NCBI RefSeq assembly: GCF_015637705.1
Contig: NZ_JADOBE010000002.1
Coordinates: 417,454 to 481,453, forward strand
Source: Pseudomonas sp. N040
GTDB lineage: Bacteria > Pseudomonadota > Gammaproteobacteria > Pseudomonadales > Pseudomonadaceae
DNA length: 64,000 bases
Direction: 5' to 3'
The notes under the pieces were generated by a model. The model saw nothing but the letters and a program-made list of their open reading frames with translations, had not been told where the DNA came from and did no database searches. This document shows positions 58,078-64,000 of the stretch, in pieces (the first letter of the stretch is position 1; each line of letters begins with the position of its first letter). The position numbers and the translations under genes are program-made.

Positions 58078-58704
58078 TCAGAACCAGCCTTTCACTGTGC
58101 TGACCAGGCTGCCAATGACCACCAGCGACTTCAGCTTGAACAACTCCCAGCTATCGCCGGGTTGCGGCTCGGCCGCCCCGCAGCGCGGATCGGAGCGCTG
58201 CAGCGCTCCGGTCATGGCATGGGTCACCGGGATCGGCTCGCAGCCATGTCCCTGTTCACAGATGAAATCCCACGGCTGGCGGGCTGGCGCATGGCAGCCA
58301 AAGCAGTTCTTGCCAAACCGATTGTTCACTTCGGCAAAGCCGCGGGTGCTGATTTTCGAACCACTTGCCGAGACTTCCAGCTCGAAGAATTCCCAGTCGC
58401 CGGTCACCGGACTGAAGCCCGGATCACGCTTGACCATCACTTCGGTCGGCACCAGCTGTACCACCGAGCCCGTCGGATAGACCGCCCCCTGCGGGGCATT
58501 GGCGGCGGCCAGCGTGCCTTGCAGATTGCCGGCCAGGTTGTCTACGTAGAAATGCCGCACCGGCGTCATCTCGCGCATGCAGCGAAAGCTGGTCTCATCC
58601 AGCTTGAACGATGAGGCTGTTTCCGCTGCCTGCAGGGTGACTGCGACCGGCAGGGCCAGCAGCAGAGTGGCAAACAGCAGGTGGGTTAGCGAGCGGGGCT
58701 TCAT
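58078..58704 (-). CDS. Cytochrome P460-like c-type haem protein
   Basis: The 208-residue protein has a signal peptide (cleavage near residue 27) and a single haem-c site C134-FG-C137-H138 in GKNCFGCHAPA. VYPTGSVVQLV, VKRDPGFSPVTGDWEFFELE and the late CxxCH are the order seen in cytochrome P460 proteins, which oxidise hydroxylamine or act in nitrogen-oxide metabolism. No ammonia-oxidation genes are near, so the role is open. AGGAG lies seven bases before the ATG at 58704. It is exported to the periplasm for haem attachment. Confidence 0.75.
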   Translation of the reverse strand: MKPRSLTHLLFATLLLALPVAVTLQAAETASSFKLDETSFRCMREMTPVRHFYVDNLAGNLQGTLAAANAPQGAVYPTGSVVQLVPTEVMVKRDPGFSPVTGDWEFFELEVSASGSKISTRGFAEVNNRFGKNCFGCHAPARQPWDFICEQGHGCEPIPVTHAMTGALQRSDPRCGAAEPQPGDSWELFKLKSLVVIGSLVSTVKGWF

Positions 58705-58877
58705 GGGCAGACTCCTGATCCAGGCGGTAATGACGGGTGGAAAGCGGGCAACCAGTCCCGAACTCGAACGCAGTCTGGTTCCTCCCCCCTTGCAGCGCCA
58801 CCCATATAACTGTTGCGTATGCCGCCAAATCGGCTGCGTCACAGGCGCGCCGTTGCAGGTCGCTGACGCAGACAGTC

Positions 58878-59741
58878 TCAGCGTTCGGCCAACAGCACGC
58901 CGAAGTCATCGATCAGGCCCTGCGCCCGCGCCACCGCAGCGCGCTTCTGCTCGCTCGTGCCTTGAGCCGTGAGCGCCACGATCAGGCGCATCGCATGTTC
59001 GCGCGATTGATCGATCCGGGCCTGGCGCTGGGCCGAGCGATCACGCTCGAAACCGCGAATGTACTGCTGCAGGCGCGCCTGCAGCAGTTCGCGACTGGGT
59101 TGTTGGGCCACGGCATAGTCGACCAGGGCGAGCATTTCCTGCTGGCGAATCAACCGCTCCGCGTACCAGAACCGGCTGTCCACCGGCCAGTCGGCACTGG
59201 CCACGCGCAGCAACGCCAGCTGTTGTGCATCCAGCTCGCCAAACCAGTCCTCGAACTGCTCCAGCAGCAGTTGGTAACGCCGCTGGCGCTCGTCGCCGGC
59301 CAGGTACTCGGCGCGGAAATCGGCATTGCTCTGCTCCAGCTGCGTGCGCAGATAGCTTACCTGCGCAGGATTCAGGCTGAGCAGCAACTCGCTCAGCATG
59401 GGCGTGGCCTGCAGGGCGGTGCGCTCCAGCGAGGCACGCATGAAGGCATTCATCCCGGCCAGTTGCTCGAGGGTCAGTTGCCCCAGCATGAATTGCTGGG
59501 CCCCGGCCAGTTCGCGGGCATAGGCCGGCAGTTCGTTTTGCCGGTGCCAGGCGAACAGGCTTTGCAACCCTGCGGCGGCTTGCCGCTCCTGCTCTGCGGT
59601 CAGGTCAAGGTAGCTGTCGAGGTAATACAGGCTGAAGGTGTCGGCGTAGTTGTAGGCGATCTGCAGGTTGCTGCAGGCGCTGCCGCCCAGCAGCAGGCTG
59701 GCGATCAGCAGCAGTCGCGCGAGTCGCTTGTGAATAGACAT
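58878..59741 (-). CDS. DUF6279 lipoprotein
   Basis: The 287-residue protein has a lipoprotein signal peptide with the lipobox LGGSAC (Cys23) and a helical mature part rich in Gln, Leu and Arg, matching DUF6279 proteins (SNLQIAYNYADTFSLYYLDSYLDL). The function is unknown. The ATG at 59741 is chosen because the frame upstream, though open, is out of the lipoprotein pattern; the start region has little Shine-Dalgarno sequence. It lies between the P460-like gene and a PlsC-type gene, all on the minus strand. Confidence 0.8.
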   Translation of the reverse strand: MSIHKRLARLLLIASLLLGGSACSNLQIAYNYADTFSLYYLDSYLDLTAEQERQAAAGLQSLFAWHRQNELPAYARELAGAQQFMLGQLTLEQLAGMNAFMRASLERTALQATPMLSELLLSLNPAQVSYLRTQLEQSNADFRAEYLAGDERQRRYQLLLEQFEDWFGELDAQQLALLRVASADWPVDSRFWYAERLIRQQEMLALVDYAVAQQPSRELLQARLQQYIRGFERDRSAQRQARIDQSREHAMRLIVALTAQGTSEQKRAAVARAQGLIDDFGVLLAER

Positions 59742-59884
59742 GCCTGGCAGCCCTCCCCCGCGACATGACACTGGCGAGCAGCGAGGCTGGTCGACCAGAA
59801 TGCACCGCGGAAGATCATTCTGCACCGCACCATGGACTGCTGCAAAGGTCTGCTGGCTCCGACGGGCGGATTCGCCCTCGACAA

Positions 59885-60631
59885 CTAGTCGAGCATGCCT
59901 TGCATCTGCTGGCGTACCTGCGCCATCAGGCTGTCGAGCTGTTCCGCGCGGTACTGGCCGGCATCGATCGGCGTGCCGATCCGCAGCTGCACCGGCTGCC
60001 CCAGGTTCAGACGGAAGCTGCGCGCCGGCAGCACGTGGTGAATACCGCGAATCGCCACCGGCACGATGATCGCGCCGGTATCCAGCGCCAGGTGGAAGCA
60101 GCCTTTCTTGAACGGCAGCAGGCGACCATCCGGCGAGCGGGTGCCTTCCGGAGCCGCCCACAGCACGATGCCGCTTTCCATCATCTGGCGCGCGCGCTGC
60201 AGGTCGGCCAGCGCGCGCTCGCGGTTATGCCGGTCAATCGAGGGAAACTCCGCCGCCTGCATCGCCGCACCGAGCAGCGGGATGCGGAACAGCTCCTGCT
60301 TGGCCAGCATGCGGATCGAGCCGGGCAAGCCGACGAAGCTCACCGGAATGTCGAAGTGGCTGGAGTGGCTGCAGAGGATCAGGTAGCGCCGGCCATCGCC
60401 GAACTCGGGAAAAGTCCCGTGTACGCTGAACTGCATGCGCACCAGATGCAGCAGGCGCGCCGACCAGGCCCGCGTGTAGTAGTCGACCCGGGCCCGATCC
60501 AGGCGGCCCAGCGCCGAACGCACGATCACCTTGAGGCTGTACAGGGCGGTCACCAGCACGGCCGCCAGGATCACCCCGAGCGTGCGAATCCGCGTGGCAC
60601 TATAGGCAAGGGGTTGCAGGCTCGACAGCAT
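59885..60631 (-). CDS. Lysophospholipid acyltransferase (PlsC family)
   Basis: The 248-residue protein has the acyltransferase motifs HSSHFD (His89, Asp94), block III PEGTRS (162-167) and the block IV region LDTGAIIVPVAI, plus an N-terminal transmembrane helix (about residues 16-36). It should acylate lysophosphatidic acid or a related lipid at the inner membrane. The ATG at 60631 has GGAG upstream; the frame is open further but this start fits the first helix. Confidence 0.9.
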   Translation of the reverse strand: MLSSLQPLAYSATRIRTLGVILAAVLVTALYSLKVIVRSALGRLDRARVDYYTRAWSARLLHLVRMQFSVHGTFPEFGDGRRYLILCSHSSHFDIPVSFVGLPGSIRMLAKQELFRIPLLGAAMQAAEFPSIDRHNRERALADLQRARQMMESGIVLWAAPEGTRSPDGRLLPFKKGCFHLALDTGAIIVPVAIRGIHHVLPARSFRLNLGQPVQLRIGTPIDAGQYRAEQLDSLMAQVRQQMQGMLD

Positions 60632-60747
60632 GGCAATGACTCCGGGAAAACGCTTCGCCAGATGGAAGTTATGCACTCGGATCGATGAAAATCCAGCGCC
60701 ATGGCCTCTATGATGCAAACTTGCCCCCACACGACACAGGATGCCCC

Positions 60748-61602
60748 ATGCCCATCGCCCAACTGCTCACCCCCGCGCAACTGGCAGAACGCCTGCAGGA
60801 TCCGCGACTGGTGATTCTCGACTGCCGCTTCGCCCTCGACGATCCGGCGCAGGGCCAGCGCAGCTATGCCGCCGGGCACATTCCCGGCGCACGCTTTGCC
60901 GACCTGGAGCGTGACTTCTCCGGACCGGTGCAGCCGGGGATCAGCGGCCGCCATCCGCTACCGGCAGTCGACCGCCTGCTCGGCACCCTGCGCCAGTGGG
61001 GTGTCAACAATGACTCCAGCATCGTGCTCTACGATGACGGCCCCGGCGCCTTTGCCGCCCGCGCCTGGTGGCTGCTGGCCTGGCTGGGCAAGCGCAGCGA
61101 CGTTTACCTGCTGGATGGTGGCTGGCAGGCCTGGTGCGCCGCGGGACTGCCCCGGAGCACGGCGCAGCCGGCACCCGCGGCCGGACAGTTCGAGGGCGCC
61201 GCCGATGCGCAGCTGCTGGTGGATGCACAAGGCCTGGTGGCGCGCCTGGGCAGTCCGCACCTGACCCTGCTGGATGCCCGCAGCCTGCCGCGCTTTCGTG
61301 GCGACGTGGAGCCCATCGACCCGGTTGCCGGGCACATCCCCGGGGCACGCTGCGCCGCCTTCACCGACAACCTGGATGCCGAGGGGCGCTTCCGCAGCCG
61401 CGAAGAACTGCGCCAGCGCTTCGCTGGCCTGCTGGCCGGACGCAGCCCGGCAAGCCTGGTGGCCTACTGCGGCTCCGGAGTAACCGCCTGCCACAACCTG
61501 TTCGCCCTGTGCCTGGCCGGATACGACCTGGCCCCGCTGTATGCCGGCTCCTGGAGCGAGTGGATCACCGACCCTCAGCGTCCGGTGGCGACCGGCGACT
61601 GA
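60748..61602 (+). CDS. Thiosulfate/3-mercaptopyruvate sulfurtransferase (rhodanese)
   Basis: A tandem rhodanese of 284 residues with an N-terminal domain (VILDCRFALDDPAQGQRSYAAGHIPGA) and a catalytic C-terminal domain with Cys241 in AYCGSGVTA. The loop CGSGVT fits the 3-mercaptopyruvate or thiosulfate sulfurtransferases. The ATG at 60748 has AGGA upstream. It is divergent from the acyltransferase gene and convergent with the ClpP-like gene, with 7 bases between stops. Confidence 0.93.
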   Translation: MPIAQLLTPAQLAERLQDPRLVILDCRFALDDPAQGQRSYAAGHIPGARFADLERDFSGPVQPGISGRHPLPAVDRLLGTLRQWGVNNDSSIVLYDDGPGAFAARAWWLLAWLGKRSDVYLLDGGWQAWCAAGLPRSTAQPAPAAGQFEGAADAQLLVDAQGLVARLGSPHLTLLDARSLPRFRGDVEPIDPVAGHIPGARCAAFTDNLDAEGRFRSREELRQRFAGLLAGRSPASLVAYCGSGVTACHNLFALCLAGYDLAPLYAGSWSEWITDPQRPVATGD

Positions 61603-61609
61603 ACCTGGC

Positions 61610-62182
61610 TCAGTCCAGCCGGTAGCGGGCCAGTTCCTGCGCCGAGAGCACGCGCATGTGCGCCGGGGCAATCGCTTGCATGTCCTGCGCCAGGCTGCCG
61701 GGAATCTGCATTTCGCGGAAATAGGCGGCCGGGCTGATGCTGGCGGGGCTGCCCGCCACGCCGGCCCGGGCGGAGTCGCCATTGGCAAAATACGGCCGGT
61801 GGATGCCGACATGGCCGCGCACCGTCTTGTCACGCCCGGCCGCCAGCAGGTAGACACAGCTGCCCTGGCAAATCCCGCTGGCCGGCACCAGCGCATCGAA
61901 GCCCGCCTCGCGCAGCAAGCGCCCCATCCTGATGGCCTCCGGGCGGCTGCCGCCGATGCTGTCGAGCAGCACGATCTTCTGCGCATACTGGCCGGGATGC
62001 TCAACCAGGCCCTTGAGCAGCACTTCATAATCACCCGGGGCAATGTCCTCGGATACCCTGGCCGCCAGGATCAGGCCGGCGCGCTTGTGCTGCACGGCCT
62101 GGACCTCCACCTTGGCCATGCCTGCCAGCGGGCAGAGCAGCGCGGCACAGAGGGTGGCGGTTTGAACAACGCGAGTGATCAT
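61610..62182 (-). CDS. Secreted ClpP-fold protein of unknown function
   Basis: The 190-residue protein has a signal peptide (MITRVVQTATLCAALLCPLAGMA, in parts) and a ClpP/crotonase-like core: LLDSIGGSRPEAIRMGRLLREAG, then GSCVYLLAAG with Ser108 and GHVGIHRPYF with His128, the arrangement of a Ser-His catalytic pair. It resembles predicted periplasmic proteins of the COG3904 type, whose activity is unproven. The ATG at 62182 has only a weak ribosome-binding site. Confidence 0.65.
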   Translation of the reverse strand: MITRVVQTATLCAALLCPLAGMAKVEVQAVQHKRAGLILAARVSEDIAPGDYEVLLKGLVEHPGQYAQKIVLLDSIGGSRPEAIRMGRLLREAGFDALVPASGICQGSCVYLLAAGRDKTVRGHVGIHRPYFANGDSARAGVAGSPASISPAAYFREMQIPGSLAQDMQAIAPAHMRVLSAQELARYRLD

Positions 62183-62389
62183 GGGGCAGCGGCAACCTTG
62201 CAGCAGGAATCGACAGGGCGCAGAAGATAACCGCAAACCGGCCCGCCAGGCGACAACCCTGTTCGTTTATTGATCAGTTCGGGAATCAAATGGCGCCGCA
62301 TGCGCCACGCCGGATGCGCATAAGCAGCTAACCTGATCCGCACTGGCCCCAGCTCACTGACAACAACCACACGCTGAAGGAACCACCCC

Positions 62390-64000
62390 ATGCCCGCCAC
62401 CCTCTCCCGCCGCGCGCCCCGCCGTTTCTGGGGCTGGGGCAATGCCGACAGTGTGCTCGACGCGCGCGAGCAGGCCATCACCCAGTTGCTGCTGGCGCGC
62501 ATCGGCACAGCGCAGGCCGAGCGTCCCGAACCACGGATCGAGGAGTTCAGCATGCCGGCCCCACGCATCAGCGCGCCGCCGGCGCTGGCTGCACAGTTCT
62601 CCGCCAGCCCGCTGGACCGCCTCAACCACAGCAGCGGCAAGAGCTACGCCGACTGCGCGCGCATGTGGTTGCGCCAGGCACCGACACCCCCGGACTGGGT
62701 GGCCTTTCCGGAGGATGAACAGGCGGTGATCGACATCCTCGACTGGGCCCAGGCACAGAATGTCGCGGTGATTCCCTACGGCGGCGGCAGCAGCGTCTGC
62801 GGAGGGGTGGAAGCGGCGGTCGGCGACGGCTACGCCGGCACGGTATCCCTCGACCTGGAACGCCTGAACCGGGTTCTGGAGGTCGACCCGCTCAGTCGCG
62901 CCGCGCGCATCCAGGCCGGCGCGCTGGGCCCGGAACTGGCCGCGCAACTCAAGCCGCACGGGCTGGCCCTGCGCCACTTCCCGCAAAGCTTCGAGTTTTC
63001 CTCGCTCGGTGGCTGGATCGCCACCCGCGCCGGCGGCCATTACGCCACGCAGTACACCCACATCGACGATTTCGTCGAGTCCACCCGTCTGGTCACCCCC
63101 TGCGGCGTGATCCAGACCCGCCGCCTGCCGGGCTCTGGCGCCGGCCCGGCACCCGACCGCCTGGTGCTCGGCTCCGAGGGCAGCCTGGGGGTGCTCACCG
63201 AAGCCTGGATGCGCCTGCAGCTACCGCCACGCTTTCGCGCCTCCGCCTCGGTGCAATTCAGCGATTACCCGCGGGCCGTCGAGTGTGTGCGGGCGCTGGC
63301 GCAATCGGGACTGAACCCGAGCAACTGTCGCCTGCTCGATCCGCAGGAAACCCTGTTTGCCGGCGTCGGCACTGGCAGCGCGTCGATGCTGGTGCTCGGC
63401 TTCGAGTCGGCCGACCACCCGCTGCAGGCCTGGATGGGCCGCGCGCTGGAGCTGGTGGGCGAATTCGGCGGCAGCTATGACCAGGCGGCCGTCGCCCGCT
63501 CGATGGCCGAGGAGCACAGCGACGTGCATCGCCAGGGCGCCGCCGGCGCCTGGCGCGACGCCTTCCTGCGCATGCCCTACTGGCGCGACCCGGGCGTGGG
63601 GCTGGGGGTGATCATGGACACCGTGGAATCGGCAGTCACCTGGGACCGCTTTGCCGAGTTCTATGCCGGGGTGAAACGCGACATCGCCAGGGCCATCAAG
63701 CAGGCCACCGGCCAGGACGTGCTGCTCTCCTGCCGCATGACGCACCTCTACCCGGACGGTCCGGCGCCCTATTTCACCTTCGCCACCCGCAGCGCCGACG
63801 GCAGCGTGGCCAGCGCACTGGCGGCCTGGCGCGAGATCAAGCAGGCGGCGAACGAGGCCCTGGTGGCACACGGCGGCACCATCACCCATCACCACGCCGT
63901 CGGCCGCGACCACCGCAGCGGCTACGAGCGCGAGGTTGACCCGCTGTTCCGGCGGATGCTGGCTGCAGCCAAGCACACGGTGGACCCGCAAGGCATTCTC
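62390..64000 (+). CDS. FAD-binding alkyldihydroxyacetonephosphate-synthase-like oxidoreductase (cut by window end)
   Basis: The frame stays open for 537 codons from the ATG at 62390 (AAGGAA upstream) to the last base, so the C-terminus lies outside. An N-terminal FAD-binding domain (VIPYGGGSSVCGGVE, SSLGGWIATRAGGHYATQYTHIDDFV, LGSEGSLGVLTEAW) is followed by HHHAVGRDHRSGYEREVDP, a signature of alkyldihydroxyacetonephosphate synthase. That enzyme makes ether lipids in eukaryotes; bacterial relatives also occur in other pathways. Its real substrate is unknown. Confidence 0.85.
   Translation, partial: MPATLSRRAPRRFWGWGNADSVLDAREQAITQLLLARIGTAQAERPEPRIEEFSMPAPRISAPPALAAQFSASPLDRLNHSSGKSYADCARMWLRQAPTPPDWVAFPEDEQAVIDILDWAQAQNVAVIPYGGGSSVCGGVEAAVGDGYAGTVSLDLERLNRVLEVDPLSRAARIQAGALGPELAAQLKPHGLALRHFPQSFEFSSLGGWIATRAGGHYATQYTHIDDFVESTRLVTPCGVIQTRRLPGSGAGPAPDRLVLGSEGSLGVLTEAWMRLQLPPRFRASASVQFSDYPRAVECVRALAQSGLNPSNCRLLDPQETLFAGVGTGSASMLVLGFESADHPLQAWMGRALELVGEFGGSYDQAAVARSMAEEHSDVHRQGAAGAWRDAFLRMPYWRDPGVGLGVIMDTVESAVTWDRFAEFYAGVKRDIARAIKQATGQDVLLSCRMTHLYPDGPAPYFTFATRSADGSVASALAAWREIKQAANEALVAHGGTITHHHAVGRDHRSGYEREVDPLFRRMLAAAKHTVDPQGIL

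Overview
The window is GC-rich, densely coded and has the gene content of an aerobic, Pseudomonas-type gammaproteobacterium. Several runs match the gene order I recall from Pseudomonas aeruginosa: gloA ... argG, pyrC, rnt, peroxiredoxin, bfd, bfr, grxD ... argF plus an ABC ATPase; glpR-glpD ... metR; and the ycgN-ycgL-rnd block. That order is from memory, not from a search. No rRNA, tRNA, prophage, transposase or CRISPR array was seen.

Layout. 1-6.3 kb: the tail of a DUF3108 protein, a secreted protein of unknown function, then an SDR / crotonase / GMC oxidoreductase operon facing a second SDR. 6.4-16.9 kb: gloA, then pyruvate:ferredoxin oxidoreductase (nifJ) with a dihydroorotate-dehydrogenase-like partner, an ABC1/AarF kinase-like protein, and a Baeyer-Villiger-type monooxygenase divergent from an AraC regulator. 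16.9-22.2 kb: housekeeping genes argG, pyrC, rnt, peroxiredoxin, Fur-type-controlled bfd, bfr and grxD. 22.2-23.0 kb: a gene-free 496-bp near-palindrome. 23.0-28.2 kb: a stand-alone molybdopterin oxidoreductase, argF with an overlapping ABC ATPase, and a PhzF-like protein. 28.2-29.8 kb: an outer-membrane porin behind what looks like an IHF site, a sigma-54 promoter and a leader terminator. 29.8-39.2 kb: a split glycerol regulon (glpK; glpR-glpD), a DUF1254 lipoprotein, ybaK, an iron alcohol dehydrogenase and metR. 39.3-50 kb: amt, dgt, yggL, dacB, an SDR, small membrane and SYLF proteins, a secreted gluzincin-like protein, ycgN-ycgL-rnd. 50-57.1 kb: an SMP-30-like protein, then a LysR-controlled operon of a ThDP enzyme, a D- and an L-type 2-hydroxyacid dehydrogenase and a class II aldolase. 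57.2-64 kb: a phasin with a histone-H1-like tail, a cytochrome P460-like protein, a DUF6279 lipoprotein, a PlsC-type acyltransferase, a rhodanese, a secreted ClpP-fold protein and the start of an AGPS-like flavoprotein cut by the window end.

How the parts fit. The accessory modules point to versatile carbon use: alcohol, keto and enoyl-CoA chemistry at 1.8-6.3 kb and 14.1-15.7 kb, pyruvate oxidation to low-potential electrons at 7.0-11.6 kb, glycerol 3-phosphate use at 30-37 kb, and 2-hydroxyacid use at 52-57 kb. The signals I find most worth following are non-coding: the sigma-54/IHF/terminator leader of the porin (28.37-28.53 kb), the 496-bp near-palindrome (22.43-22.92 kb), and the paired AATGCATT operator-like sites between the LysR gene and the hydroxyacid operon (52.1 kb).
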